Shown: one piece after another, positions 44,103-53,287 of the stretch
Layout: every line of letters starts with the position of its first letter
Numbering within the stretch: position 1 is the first letter of the stretch
Assembly (NCBI RefSeq): GCF_003865135.1
Contig: NZ_BHZC01000001.1
Coordinates: 1,798,001-1,862,000 of the forward strand
From: Streptomyces chrestomyceticus JCM 4735
GTDB lineage: Bacteria > Actinomycetota > Actinomycetes > Streptomycetales > Streptomycetaceae
Direction of reading: 5' to 3'
DNA length: 64,000 nucleotides
Notes under the pieces: model-generated
Database searches by the model: none
Seen by the model: the letters and a program-made list of their open reading frames with translations, nothing else
What the model was told of the DNA's origin: nothing
Program-made: the position numbers and the translations under genes

Positions 44103-45676
44103 CGGCCCACCGTGTCCGCCGGACCGGACCCGCCGCCCACCGTGTCCGCCGCGCCCGGCCCGCCCGCCGTCCGGAGCCGGCCGGCCACCCCCTTCAGACC
44201 GCGCATCCGCGCCCGCACCCCCGAGCCGCCCTGCGCGGCGGGCACCGGCACCGTGCTCTCCGCCGCCGCTTCGGGCCACCGTTCGTACCAGCGCAACTCC
44301 GCCTCCAACTGGGCCGCGAGCGAGATCAGCAGGGGCTCCGAGTCGGCGGGCCCGAGGAGTTGGGCACCCAGCGGGAGCCCACCGACGGTGAACCCGGCGG
44401 GGACGCTGACGCCCGGCCAGCCGAGGACGTTCCACGGCCAGGCGTACGGGCACGCGGCGATCATGGCCCGGTCCGTCTGCCAGCCGTTCATCCGCGCGAG
44501 CGTGCCGATGCGCGGCGGCGGCGCGGCCGTGGTCGGCGTCAGGATCAGGTCGTACGGGCCGAACAGAGCGCCCACGCGCGCGTGTTGCCGCCGTTCCGCC
44601 ACTCGCGCCCGGCGCAGCACGGGCCCGCCGAGCAGCCGCCCCATCCGGGCCGCCCCGCGCGTCCGGCGGTCCAGCAGCGCGCGGTCGGGCGCCCGTGACA
44701 CCCATTCCCGTACGCCCGCCGTCGCCCGCGGCACGAACGCGAGGCCGATCAGACCGTAGTCCGGTTCGGCCTCCTCGACGTGGTGGCCGAGGCCCGCGAG
44801 GGTGCGGGCGAGGGCGGTGACGGCGGACCGTACCTCGGGGTTGAGGGGTTTGGGCGTACCGGTGAAGGCAGGTTTCCAGGAGAGCGCGATACGCAGGCGT
44901 CCCGGGTCGCGGTCGGCCGCCGCGCGGGCCGCGACCGGGCGGGGCCGGTGCAGGTCGCCGTCGTGGCTGCCGGCGGCGGCGTCGAGCAGCAGTGCCGCGT
45001 CGCGGACCGTACGGGCCAGCGGGCCCAGCACCGTGATGCCCTGGAAGGATTCCGGGTCGGGCCAGGTGGAGATGCGGCCGCGCTGGGGCTTGATGCCGAC
45101 GAGGTGGGTCCAGGCGGCGGGGATGCGGACCGAGCCGGCGCCGTCCGTGCCGAGGGCGGCCGGGACCAGGCCGGCGGCGACGGCTGCTGCCGAGCCGCCC
45201 GACGAACCGCCGGGCGTGTGGCCCGGGTTCCACGGATTGCGGGTGTCGCCGAAGGCGGGGCCCTCGGTGAACGGCCACTGCCCCAGCTCGCACGCGTTGG
45301 TCTTGCCGACGACGACCGCGCCGGCCGCGCGGAGCCGCCGTACGGCCTCGGCGTCCGCCCGCTTGGGCGGGAACTCCCCGGCACAGCCGAACGCGGTGGG
45401 TTCGCCCGCCACGTCGGTGTCGTCCTTGACCGCGACCGGCACACCGAGCAGCGGCAGCCGCTCACCCGCGGCCAGCCGCCGGTCGGCCGCGGCGGCCTCG
45501 GCGAGCGCGGCCTCGGCACGTATCCGGCGGAAGGCGTTGACCGTGTCCTGGGTGGCGTCGATGCGGGCCAGCGACCGCCGTACCAGCTCGGCCGCGGACA
45601 CCTGTCCCGCCGCCAGCGCCGCGGCCTGCTCGGCCAGTCCTTCGTACTCCCTGGTGCCGTTGTCCCGTATGCCCAT
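44099..45676 (-). CDS. amidase (amidase-signature family)
   Basis: A 526-residue amide hydrolase. The Ser-cisSer-Lys triad is visible: K84 (PVAVKDDTDVAG), the cis-Ser at about 158-159 (HTPGGSSGGSAAAVAAGLVP) and nucleophile Ser182 (GTDGAGSVRIPA). A C-terminal tail of about 45 residues (RLRTAGGPGAADTVGGGSG) is low-complexity. The substrate is unknown. ATG 45676 lies 18 bp from a perfect palindrome, and the TetR gene follows with a 4-nt overlap, so the TetR protein probably senses the amide or its product. Confidence 0.92.
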   Translation of the reverse strand: MGIRDNGTREYEGLAEQAAALAAGQVSAAELVRRSLARIDATQDTVNAFRRIRAEAALAEAAAADRRLAAGERLPLLGVPVAVKDDTDVAGEPTAFGCAGEFPPKRADAEAVRRLRAAGAVVVGKTNACELGQWPFTEGPAFGDTRNPWNPGHTPGGSSGGSAAAVAAGLVPAALGTDGAGSVRIPAAWTHLVGIKPQRGRISTWPDPESFQGITVLGPLARTVRDAALLLDAAAGSHDGDLHRPRPVAARAAADRDPGRLRIALSWKPAFTGTPKPLNPEVRSAVTALARTLAGLGHHVEEAEPDYGLIGLAFVPRATAGVREWVSRAPDRALLDRRTRGAARMGRLLGGPVLRRARVAERRQHARVGALFGPYDLILTPTTAAPPPRIGTLARMNGWQTDRAMIAACPYAWPWNVLGWPGVSVPAGFTVGGLPLGAQLLGPADSEPLLISLAAQLEAELRWYERWPEAAAESTVPVPAAQGGSGVRARMRGLKGVAGRLRTAGGPGAADTVGGGSGPADTVGR

Positions 45677-45693
45677 GGCTCCCCTCGGCGGCA

Positions 45694-45713
45694 CTGTTCG
45701 TTCGAACGAACAG
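45694..45713. promoter_or_regulatory. perfect 20-bp palindrome, likely TetR operator of the amidase operon
   Basis: CTGTTCGTTCGAACGAACAG is a perfect palindrome 18 bp upstream of the amidase ATG. Length and position fit a TetR-dimer operator blocking the promoter or leader. Confidence 0.82.
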
Positions 45714-45791
45714 CTTCGACGGTAACCGGGGGCCGGGCGCGCTTCAATGGCACGCCCGCTTCCGTGGCGCGCCCGCTTCACCGGCGCAGCG

Positions 45792-46265
45792 TCACGCCCG
45801 GTGCCGGCCGAGTTCCGCGAGGCGGGTCAGGGCGGGCAGCGCGTCGGCGAGCGCCTGCCGCTGCCCGGAGGTCAACTGGGCCACCAGCGGTTCCAGGTGG
45901 CGCGTGCGGTGCGTGTGGCGGGAGCGGCCGATCCGCCGTCCCGCCTCGGTGATACGGACCAGGACGGCGCGTCCGTCGCTGGGGTCGGGGCGGCGTTCGA
46001 CCAGGCCGTCGCGCTCCAGCCGGGTGACCAGTTGGGTGATGCCGGGCTGGCTGACCTGCTCGGTCCTGGTCAGTTCGGTGAGCCGCATGGGCCCGTCGGC
46101 GTACGCGAGGGTGTCCAGCACCGACAGGGTCGTCAGGGACAGTTTCTCCGGCGTGGGCAGCCGTACGTAGAAGCGGTTGAAGTACTCGACCGCGGTGGCG
46201 AAGGCGTCCACGTCCAGGTCGCCGTCCGGGGAAGGGGGCGGGTGGTCGTTCAGGTCGTCGTTCAC
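45792..46265 (-). CDS. MarR-family transcriptional regulator
   Basis: A 157-residue winged-helix regulator. LSVLDTLAYADGPMRLTELT, EQVSQPGITQLVTRLERDGL and the wing RRPDPSDGRAVLVRITEAG are the standard MarR core. GTG 46265 is used. CCGTA and TACGG at 46266-46270 and 46281-46285 flank A/T-rich sequence directly upstream and may be its own operator. The controlled genes are not obvious: ggt upstream is closed by a terminator, and the amidase operon downstream has its own TetR. Confidence 0.88.
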   Translation of the reverse strand: MNDDLNDHPPPSPDGDLDVDAFATAVEYFNRFYVRLPTPEKLSLTTLSVLDTLAYADGPMRLTELTRTEQVSQPGITQLVTRLERDGLVERRPDPSDGRAVLVRITEAGRRIGRSRHTHRTRHLEPLVAQLTSGQRQALADALPALTRLAELGRHRA

Positions 46266-46338
46266 CCGTAAAACATATCGTACGGTTATTTAACGCACTT
46301 ATGATCCTGCTGCGCCCGGATTTGGGCCGATATGGCGC

Positions 46339-46378
46339 GTCCGGTGGGTGACGCGCAGCCACGCGTCACCCACCGGAC
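46339..46378. terminator. ggt terminator hairpin
   Basis: A 17-bp perfect stem with a 6-nt loop (GTCCGGTGGGTGACGCG and its complement), 32 bp after the ggt stop on the minus strand. Confidence 0.85.
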
Positions 46379-46409
46379 CCGGTACCTCCGCCGCGCACGG
46401 CGGTCGGCC

Positions 46410-48254
46410 TCACCCCTTGGGGCGGACCACCATCGCCGACCCGCCGCCGCGCCGCTGCTTCTCCGCCGCCGCCAGCCAGCGGCCGTCCGGCAGACGCTGC
46501 ACGCCGGTCGCGGCGCCGATCTCCGGATTGCGGGTGAACGTGTGGCCGATGGCCTCCAACTGGGCGCGGACCGGGCTGTCCCACAGCCCTGGTTCCAGCT
46601 CGGTGGCGGCGGCGTTGCGCTGGCTGGCACGAGGCGCCGCGATGGCGTCGACCAGCGGCATCCCGCGGTCCAGGTGGTTCAGCAGGCTCTGCAGCACGGT
46701 CGTGATGATCGTCGCGCCGCCGGGCGAGCCCAGCGCCACCACCGGGCGGCCGTCCCGCAGCACGATCGTCGGGGACATCGAGGAGCGCGGGCGCTTGCCA
46801 GGACCCGGCAGGTTCGGGTCGTGCACGGCCGGGTTCGCCGGGGCGAAGGAGAAGTCCGTCAGCTCGTTGTTCAGCAGGAAGCCGCGGCCCGGTACGACGA
46901 TGCCGCTGCCGCCGGTCTGCTCGATGGTGAGGGTGTAGGCGACGACGTTGCCCCACTTGTCGGCGACGGTCAGGTGGGTGGTGTTCTCCCCTTCGTACGG
47001 CGTCGGGGCGGCCCGGCCACCGGCCGCGCAGGGCTGCGGGTGGCGCGGGTCGCCGGGCGCCAGCGGGCTGGTGAGCACCGCGTCGTCCTTGATCAGGCAG
47101 GCCCGGGAGTCGGCGAAGCGCTGCGAGGTCAGGCCGCGCGTCGGCACGTCCTCGAACGCCGGGTCGCCGACCCAGCGCCCGCGGTCGGCGAAGGCGATGC
47201 GGCTGGCCTCGATGTAGCGGTGCAGGTACTCCTTCTGGCTCGCCTTCGAGAGGTCGCTGTGCTCCAGGATGTTGAGCGCCTCGGCGATGGTGGTGCCGCC
47301 GGAGGAGCCGGGTGCCATGCCGTACACGTCCAGGTCCCGGTAGCGGGTCTTGGTCGGGGCCTGGCGGCGGACCTCGTACTCCCGCAGGTCCTTCGCCGTC
47401 AGGTCCCCGGGCCGCACCGTGCGTTCGGCGCCGGGACGCACCGGCGGCTTCCGGACGGTCCGTACGACGTCCTCGCCGAGCCGCCCGTTGTACAGCGTGT
47501 CGACGCCCTTGTCGCCCAGTTCCTTGTACGTACGGGCCAGGTCGGGGTTCTTGAGGGTGGAGCCGACGACCGGCAGCTTGCCGCCGGGCAGGAAGATGCG
47601 GGCGGTGGCGGGGAAGTCGCGGAAGCGCGCCTCGTTGGCGGCGGTCTGCGAACGGAACGTCTCGTCGACCTTGAAGCCGTCGCGGGCCAGCTTCTCCGCG
47701 GGCTTCAGAAGTTCGCGCAACGGGCGGGTGCCCCAGCGCTCCAGCGCGGTGTCCCAGGTAGCGGGCGTGCCGGGGGTGCCGACGGACAGGCCGCTGGTGA
47801 CCGCCTGGTCGAACGGGATCGGTTTGCCGTTCTCCAGGAAGAGGCCGCGGTCCGCGCTGAGCGGCGCGGTCTCCCGGCCGTCGAGGGTCCGTATGGTGCG
47901 GGACTTGGCGTCGTACGAGACGAAGTAGCCGCCACCGCCGACCCCGGCGGAGTACGGCTCGGTGACGCCGAGGGCCGCCGCGGTGGCGACGGCGGCGTCC
48001 ACCGCGTTGCCGCCCTTGCGCAGCACCTCGATACCGGCGGCGGAGGCGTCGGCGTCCACGCTGGAGACCGCGCCGCCGTAGCCGACCGCCACCGGAACCT
48101 TCGGCGGGGTCGCGGCCGGAACGGCCTTCGACGGGTGGGCGGCAGGCGCCGGCGCCGTGGCGGCCGGTGCCGCGGCCGAGGCCGGGACGGCGGTCAGCGA
48201 TCCGGCGAGCGCGGCGACCACCCCCAGCGCGGAAAGACGTCGGGCAGGTGTCAT
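46410..48254 (-). CDS. ggt: secreted gamma-glutamyltransferase
   Basis: A 614-residue Ntn hydrolase that removes the gamma-glutamyl group of glutathione and related compounds outside the cell. The N-terminus is a signal peptide (RRLSALGVVAALAGSLTAVP, cleavage expected after ASA). Family segments are EVLRKGGNAVDAAVATAAAL, SAGVGGGGYFVSYD and the nucleophile Thr425 in ENTTHLTVADKWGNVVAYT, followed by GSSGGTTIAEALNILE-type and SMSPTIVL residues. It is followed by its own terminator. Confidence 0.94.
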   Translation of the reverse strand: MTPARRLSALGVVAALAGSLTAVPASAAAPAATAPAPAAHPSKAVPAATPPKVPVAVGYGGAVSSVDADASAAGIEVLRKGGNAVDAAVATAAALGVTEPYSAGVGGGGYFVSYDAKSRTIRTLDGRETAPLSADRGLFLENGKPIPFDQAVTSGLSVGTPGTPATWDTALERWGTRPLRELLKPAEKLARDGFKVDETFRSQTAANEARFRDFPATARIFLPGGKLPVVGSTLKNPDLARTYKELGDKGVDTLYNGRLGEDVVRTVRKPPVRPGAERTVRPGDLTAKDLREYEVRRQAPTKTRYRDLDVYGMAPGSSGGTTIAEALNILEHSDLSKASQKEYLHRYIEASRIAFADRGRWVGDPAFEDVPTRGLTSQRFADSRACLIKDDAVLTSPLAPGDPRHPQPCAAGGRAAPTPYEGENTTHLTVADKWGNVVAYTLTIEQTGGSGIVVPGRGFLLNNELTDFSFAPANPAVHDPNLPGPGKRPRSSMSPTIVLRDGRPVVALGSPGGATIITTVLQSLLNHLDRGMPLVDAIAAPRASQRNAAATELEPGLWDSPVRAQLEAIGHTFTRNPEIGAATGVQRLPDGRWLAAAEKQRRGGGSAMVVRPKG

Positions 48255-48454
48255 GCGGCGTTCCCTCCTGGCCTGTTCGGGCGGCAGGGGCCGGAGCCTA
48301 CCTGCGTGATCACGGGGGCGACAGAGGGGCGCGAGCGCGGGGCGCGAAAGGGGCGCGAACGGCCGAGTGCCGCGCTCCCCTTTCGCCGGGCCGATGTCCT
48401 GGTGGCGGGCCGCGTCGGCGTTCGCCGAGGCCGGCCGCGGCGTCAGCGCAGGGA

Positions 48455-48817
48455 CGAGGGGGCGGCGGGGCGATCGTCAACACTTCGAGCATCGGCAGCC
48501 GCCGTGCGAACCCGGCCCTGCCCGCGTACGGCGCCATGAAGCGCGCGCTCAACAGCCTCACCGAGACCGCCGCGGTCAACTGGGCCGGTGACCGCATCCG
48601 GGTCAACGGCATCACCCCCGGCGGCACCGCCACGGAGATGATCGACACCTGGGAGGCGGCGACTCCCGGCATCGTCGAGCAGATGACCGCGACGATCCCG
48701 CTGGGCCGGATGGCCGCGCCCCGGCAGATCGCCGAGGCCGCCGCGTGGCTCCTCAGCGACCGGGCCTCGTACGTGACCGGCGCGATCCTGCCCGTCGACG
48801 GCGGCGCCGGCGCCTGA
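48455..48817 (+). pseudogene. truncated short-chain dehydrogenase (C-terminal half only)
   Basis: About 120 codons match the C-terminal half of an SDR: GAIVNTSSIGS (catalytic Ser), YGAMKRALNSLTE (YxxxK), RIRVNGITPGGTATEMID, IPLGRMAAPRQIAEAAAWLL and SYVTGAILPVDGGAGA. The N-terminal NADP-binding half, with GxxxGxG and NAG, is absent; the upstream sequence in this frame is arginine-rich and not SDR-like. It is a likely deletion remnant with no good start codon at the homology boundary. Confidence 0.8.
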
Positions 48818-49064
48818 GAACAGCAGCCGGGGCAACTGCCCGCCGATGACCGGCGCTCAGCGGGCGTGCGGCACCGCCGGGCGGAACGACGGGAAGGTGA
48901 CGACAGGAAGGTGACGACAGGGCCGAGTGGCCGCCGGGGCGCAACGGTACGCGGCGCCGTATAGCGGGCGGTGTCCCGTATGCCCGTACGGACCCGGGCA
49001 AGGCCGCCCAGCCGCCCGCCCCGCGTTCGAACACACTCCCGGTCAGCCGCTACGCTCCCCCGCC

Positions 49065-49808
49065 ATGGACGACTCCCTGCTCCTCGTGACCGTGGCGGCG
49101 GCCGCCCTCGTCGTGGGCGCCGCGGCCGGCTGGGCCGCGCACGCCGCCGTGGCGCGCCGCAGGCTGGACCGCGAGCAGAGCTTCTTCGGGCTGCCCGACG
49201 GATCGGAATGCGTGCTGGTCACCCACCGGGACAGCACCTCGGCCCACTGGAGCATCCCGCGGCACGACGCGCTCGCGCTGCTCGGCCTGGCCTCGGTGGT
49301 GGAGACCTGCGGCGCGCACGCGGAGGTCGCGCCGCACGACACCGGGCTCCAGGGCTTCGGCGCGCGCACCGAGTTCTGCGTCGGCGACCCGACCGCGCAC
49401 CGGCGGCTCGCGGCGCACCTGGCGAACCTGCTGCCGGGCGTCGCCGTCCACCCCGGCGACGAACACGGCTTCGGGCGCGGCACCTTCGCGGTCGGCGGCT
49501 CGACGTACCGGATGGAGCCGGGCGCGGTGGAGTACGTGCTGCTGGCCCGGCTGACCGCCGTCGAGAGCGGCCGGCCGGTCTTCCTCGCGGCCGGGCAGCG
49601 ACCGGTGACCCACCGGGCCGCCGTACGGCACCTGGTGCGCAACCGGGCGCGGCTGGCCCGCAAGTACGGTGCCGACGGGCAGTTCTGCCTGTTGCTCAAG
49701 GTCGTCAACTCGCAGGCGTACGGCCCCGACGTGGTGGAGCTGGTCGCGGACGTGACGAAGGCCGCGCTGGCGCCGGCCGAGCCGAAGGGACACCGGGCGG
49801 GGGTGTAG
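49065..49808 (+). CDS. hypothetical membrane-anchored protein
   Basis: A 247-residue protein with one N-terminal transmembrane segment (MDDSLLLVTVAAAALVVGAA to about residue 27), then a soluble domain of unknown type. Its segments include DSTSAHWSIPRHDALALLGL, ETCGAHAEVAPHDTGLQGFG, RTEFCVGDP and YVLLARLTAVESGRPVFLA. No family or catalytic motif is recognised. ATG 49065 follows TACGCT by 9 nt, so the leader would be about 3 nt. Confidence 0.78.
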   Translation: MDDSLLLVTVAAAALVVGAAAGWAAHAAVARRRLDREQSFFGLPDGSECVLVTHRDSTSAHWSIPRHDALALLGLASVVETCGAHAEVAPHDTGLQGFGARTEFCVGDPTAHRRLAAHLANLLPGVAVHPGDEHGFGRGTFAVGGSTYRMEPGAVEYVLLARLTAVESGRPVFLAAGQRPVTHRAAVRHLVRNRARLARKYGADGQFCLLLKVVNSQAYGPDVVELVADVTKAALAPAEPKGHRAGV

Positions 49809-49840
49809 CGGCCGTCCCGTGCCGGACGGGTCGCGCGCCG

Positions 49841-51409
49841 TCAGCCGAAGTACATCACCTCGGGCGCCGGCCCGCCGAGGTACGGCCGCCAGTCCGCGAG
49901 CCCCGGCCCGTTGGGCGTGCCGGTGGCCGCGAAGGCGGCGAGCGCGCCGCCGAACGCGTGCGCCAGGCGGCGCTCCTCCGCGCCGGCGTGTCCCAGCATC
50001 GGGCTGTCGGGGTAGGCGTCGAACGTCCCGAAGAGGAAGGGCAGTTCCGCGCAGTGGGTGGCGCCGAGCGTGCCGTCGTCGCCGTCCGGGGCGCGGTCGA
50101 AGCGGTAGACGTACGCGGGTGTCCCCTGCGCGGCGCGCCGCTCCGCGATACCGGTGGCGCCGTCCCGGAACATCCAGCCGGTGGCCGCCTCGGCCAGGAG
50201 GTCCACGGGGGACGCGTCCGGCCGCAGGCGCGCCAGGTCGTCGTACGCGACGGCCGCCGCGCCGGGATCGCCGCAGGCGTCCTCGCGCAGGAGCCGCAGG
50301 ACGTCGTCCCGGGTGAACGCCCGGGCCTCGGCGTCGAAGGCCAGGAACGCGGTCATCTCGTCCCGTACCGTGCCGATCAGCAACGCGAGGTCGCGCAGGC
50401 CGCCTTCCGCCACGGCCCGCACGGGCGGGACCGGCAGCCCGGGGCCGCCGAGCACCGGGTACATGAGCGGTGTGAGGCGGCCCGGGCGAGCGCGGTCCGC
50501 CGCCAGCCGGGCGTACGCGGTGAGCAGCCGCTCCACCGGAAGGGCGCGCAACTCCCGCAGGGCCGCGTCCTCGTTGCCGGGCACGGCCGCCTTGTCCGGC
50601 AGCCCCAGCAGACGCAGGTAGTCGGCCGTGATTCCGGCCGCCTCGGCCGGGTCCTGAGGCTCCAGGCCCCACGGGCCGCTCTGCACGACGACCCGGCGCA
50701 CCAGTCCGCGGGTCTCCGGGGCGACCGCGAGGCACAGCGCCGTGTATGCGCCCGCCGACTGGCCGCCGACGGTGACCTGGGCGGGGTCGCCGCCGAACGC
50801 CGCGATGTTCTCGTGCACCCAGCGCAGCGCCGCGGCCTGGTCCTGGAGCCCGAGACCGGCCACGCCCGCCTCGGGCAGGTGGAGCCAGCCGAGTGGCCCG
50901 AGACGGTAGTTGGCCGTGACCACCACGAGGTCACCGAGCGCCGCGAGCCGGGCGCCGTCGTACCAGTCCCAGCCGCCGGACCCGCTGGTGAACCCGCCGC
51001 CGTGGAACCACACCAGCACGGGCCGCCCCGCGCCCGGCGGCTCCGCGGGGCTCCAGACGTTGAGGGTCAGACAGCCGTCCTCGCTCCAGTCGGGCGTACG
51101 GGATCCCATGACGCGCTCCAGCCGGGACGGGCCCTGGGGCACGGCGGGCCCGGGACGTACCGCGTCCCGTACGCCGGTCCAGCCCTCGTGCGGGCACGGC
51201 GGCGCGAAGCGCAGCGCGCCGACCGGCGACGCCGCGTACGGGATGCCGCGGAAGGCGGCCACCGACGGCCCGTCCCCCGGGCTCCCGGCCCCGGCACCCG
51301 CCGTCCGCCGCCCCGGGTCCGCTCCGCCCTCCGCCACCGGCTCCGGCACGCCGCGCACGCGCCCCCGCTCCGTCCGCACGGCCCGCCACCACTCGCCAAC
51401 TGCGGCCAT
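49841..51409 (-). CDS. carboxylesterase (type B esterase/lipase family)
   Basis: A 522-residue alpha/beta hydrolase. Oxyanion motif WFHGGGFTSG (about residues 134-143), nucleophile elbow GGQSAGA with Ser218, SEDGCLTLNVWSP, and the C-terminal His region GATHCAELPFLFG. It lacks a signal peptide, so it is probably cytosolic. Residues about 25-50 form a Gly/Ala-rich insertion near the N-terminus. It hydrolyses esters of unknown identity. Confidence 0.92.
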   Translation of the reverse strand: MAAVGEWWRAVRTERGRVRGVPEPVAEGGADPGRRTAGAGAGSPGDGPSVAAFRGIPYAASPVGALRFAPPCPHEGWTGVRDAVRPGPAVPQGPSRLERVMGSRTPDWSEDGCLTLNVWSPAEPPGAGRPVLVWFHGGGFTSGSGGWDWYDGARLAALGDLVVVTANYRLGPLGWLHLPEAGVAGLGLQDQAAALRWVHENIAAFGGDPAQVTVGGQSAGAYTALCLAVAPETRGLVRRVVVQSGPWGLEPQDPAEAAGITADYLRLLGLPDKAAVPGNEDAALRELRALPVERLLTAYARLAADRARPGRLTPLMYPVLGGPGLPVPPVRAVAEGGLRDLALLIGTVRDEMTAFLAFDAEARAFTRDDVLRLLREDACGDPGAAAVAYDDLARLRPDASPVDLLAEAATGWMFRDGATGIAERRAAQGTPAYVYRFDRAPDGDDGTLGATHCAELPFLFGTFDAYPDSPMLGHAGAEERRLAHAFGGALAAFAATGTPNGPGLADWRPYLGGPAPEVMYFG

Positions 51410-51621
51410 CGGTCACGCCCTTTCCTCCGCATCGGCCCCCGCCCACAGACCGTTCTACGCCACCGACGGCCGCCCGCGTACACGCCACCACCGTCACCCG
51501 CCCCGGGCACCGGCAGTCGGCCACGCCCGCGACGCCCCCCTGTGGTACTTGTGTACGGACGGCCCCGGCGCCCCGGGGCCGAGGGTGACCGGCCGCGAAC
51601 CCCACCCCAGGGAGCCCCGTG

Positions 51622-52023
51622 ATGACCGAGCGCAAGCCCCCCGGCGTCAGCTTCGAGACCTGGACCGACCGGCAGATCCGCGAGGCCGCCGAGCGCGGCG
51701 AGTTCGCCGGCCTGCCCGGCTTCGGCAAGCCGCTGACCGGCCTCGACGAGCCGTACGACGCCATGTGGTGGGTCAAGGAGAAGATGAGCCGGGAGAATCT
51801 CTCCTTCCTGCCGCCGGCGCTCGCGCTGCGCAAGGAGGCCGAGGACGCCCGGGAGGCGGCGGTGCGGGCCCCCTCCGAGCGGACGGTGCGGCGCGTCATC
51901 GGCGAGATCAACGCCAAGATCCAGGAGGCGGTCCGGCAGCCGCCGCCCGGCCCGCCGCTCAATCTGGAGCCGTACGACGTGGAGAGCGTCGTGCGGGAGT
52001 GGCGCGAACGGCGTGGGAAGTAG
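51622..52023 (+). CDS. DUF1992-domain protein
   Basis: A 133-residue protein with the DUF1992/DnaJ-C28-like pattern: RQIREAAERGEFAGLPGFGK, then MWWVKEKMSRENLSFLPPAL and IGEINAKIQEAVRQPPPGP. The function is not known. ATG 51622 has GGGAG 8 nt upstream; a GTG immediately before it is the alternative. Confidence 0.88.
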   Translation: MTERKPPGVSFETWTDRQIREAAERGEFAGLPGFGKPLTGLDEPYDAMWWVKEKMSRENLSFLPPALALRKEAEDAREAAVRAPSERTVRRVIGEINAKIQEAVRQPPPGPPLNLEPYDVESVVREWRERRGK

Positions 52024-52041
52024 CGGACCGGGCCGGCCGGG

Positions 52042-52449
52042 TCACGGCCGCAGCGCCTCCCGTACGCCGTGGCAGGCGTCGATCGCGCGGGTCGTGGCCT
52101 GGGTGCACAGGCGGCAGTGCTCGTGACGGCCGGCGTGCGCCCGGCACAGTTCATTGCTGCGCTCGCAGGCGATCGCGCACGCGTCGAGCTGCGCGGCCAG
52201 CAGCCGGGTCCCGGCGCCGCCTTCCCGAAGCAGCAGCCGCAGGGTGGCTCCGACGACGTCGTGGCAGTCCAGGTCGGCGCGGGCCGCTTCGCGCATCCGG
52301 TCGGCTTCGTCGGAGGCGAGCATGCCCGTGGCGCAGACGAGGACGGCCTTCTCGCACTCGGCGAGGGCGTCGGTGGCCGGGGCCAGCACGTCGGTGCCGA
52401 GCCGGGCCTTGGTGGTGATGCTGTCGAGGAGGGTGCGGGTCGGGAGCAT
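52042..52449 (-). CDS. cysteine-rich four-helix-bundle protein (copper-storage-like)
   Basis: A 135-residue all-helical protein with nine cysteines arranged along helices, for example AECEKAVLVC, ADLDCHDVV, DACAIACERSNELC, HEHCRLC and AIDACHG. This resembles the DUF326/Csp-type bundles that hold Cu(I) in their core. The copper role is inference from cysteine pattern and length. It is divergent from nsrR across 256 bp. Confidence 0.75.
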   Translation of the reverse strand: MLPTRTLLDSITTKARLGTDVLAPATDALAECEKAVLVCATGMLASDEADRMREAARADLDCHDVVGATLRLLLREGGAGTRLLAAQLDACAIACERSNELCRAHAGRHEHCRLCTQATTRAIDACHGVREALRP

Positions 52450-52666
52450 GGCGGCCTCCAGGCGCGGTGGTTCCGGGCCGGTTCCGGCGCCGCATCCCGG
52501 CGGCCGGAGGGTGGCCCGTGGATGCCCTTCGGGCCGACCGTACCGCTGCCCGACGTGGCGGGACAGGCGCTTCGGCGGCCCGCCTTGGCGACCGCTCCCC
52601 CGTACGCCCGACCTGTCCGGATCGTCCCGTAACGCGCGGCGCGCCCGGCCCCGTCCGCCGCGCCCT

Positions 52667-52685
52667 AAATTGGCATCCTAAACTC
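52667..52685. promoter_or_regulatory. possible NsrR site in the nsrR promoter
   Basis: AAATTGGCATCCTAAACTC; its complement contains GATGCCAATTTAG, which resembles GATGCAAGTTATT of the hmp operator. Symmetry is weak. Confidence 0.3.
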
Positions 52686-52705
52686 CACTTCAGTACGGTG
52701 GGACC

Positions 52706-53152
52706 GTGCGACTGACGAAGAGCACCGACATCGCGCTCCGCATCGCCATGCGGCTGGCGGTCCTCGACGACCGGGGCGACGCGCCGACCACCCGCGAGGT
52801 GGCGGGCGCGGTCCAGGTCCCGTACACCCACGCCGCCAAGGTGGTGAGCAGACTCCAGCACCTCGGCGCCGTGGAGGCCCGGCGCGGGCGCAACGGGGGC
52901 CTGTCCCTGACCCGGAAGGGCCGCACCGGCTCCCTGGGGAGCCTGGTGCGCGAGCTGGAGGGGGTCGGCGACGTGGTGGGGTGCGAGGACGATCCGCCGT
53001 GCCCGCTGCGCGGCGGCTGCCGTCTGCGCGGCGCCCTGCGGGCCGCGCAGGAGGCGTTCTTCGCTGCGCTCGACCCGCTGTCCATCGAGGACCTGGTGGG
53101 TACCCCGACCGGCCCTCTGCTGCTCGGCCTGTCCCCCCGGCCGGAGGGCTGA
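52706..53152 (+). CDS. nsrR: Rrf2-family nitric-oxide regulator NsrR
   Basis: A 148-residue Rrf2 protein. The N-terminal winged helix runs from RLTKSTDIALRIAMRLAVL through YTHAAKVVSRLQHLG to RRGRNGGLSL. The iron-sulfur ligands are C93, C99 and C105 in CEDDPPCPLRGGC, the same numbering known for Streptomyces coelicolor NsrR, whose 4Fe-4S cluster reacts with NO. It is followed by hmp with a candidate operator between. GTG 52706 is the start. Confidence 0.94.
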   Translation: MRLTKSTDIALRIAMRLAVLDDRGDAPTTREVAGAVQVPYTHAAKVVSRLQHLGAVEARRGRNGGLSLTRKGRTGSLGSLVRELEGVGDVVGCEDDPPCPLRGGCRLRGALRAAQEAFFAALDPLSIEDLVGTPTGPLLLGLSPRPEG

Positions 53153-53208
53153 ACGGCCCTATTCGCACCGCCGCCCCCGCTCCTACGCTTGCGACGAAAT
53201 ACGAATCT

Positions 53209-53231
53209 GAGATGCAAGTTATTTGCGTCGC
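53209..53231. promoter_or_regulatory. candidate NsrR operator upstream of hmp
   Basis: GATGCAA (53211-53217) and TTGCGTC (53223-53229) are arms of an imperfect dyad centred on 53220, with one mismatch. The spacing fits the 11-1-11 NsrR site. It lies about 58 bp upstream of the hmp start, near the expected promoter. Confidence 0.6.
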
Positions 53232-53287
53232 AGCGCGCCCACCGACCACCACGACCCCTCAGCACTTCCCGAGAACCGGAGCACCCG

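Noticed and set aside
52155..52681. Plus-strand ORF of 175 codons antisense to the cysteine-rich protein
   Set aside because: Low-complexity and arginine-rich, with no ribosome-binding site.
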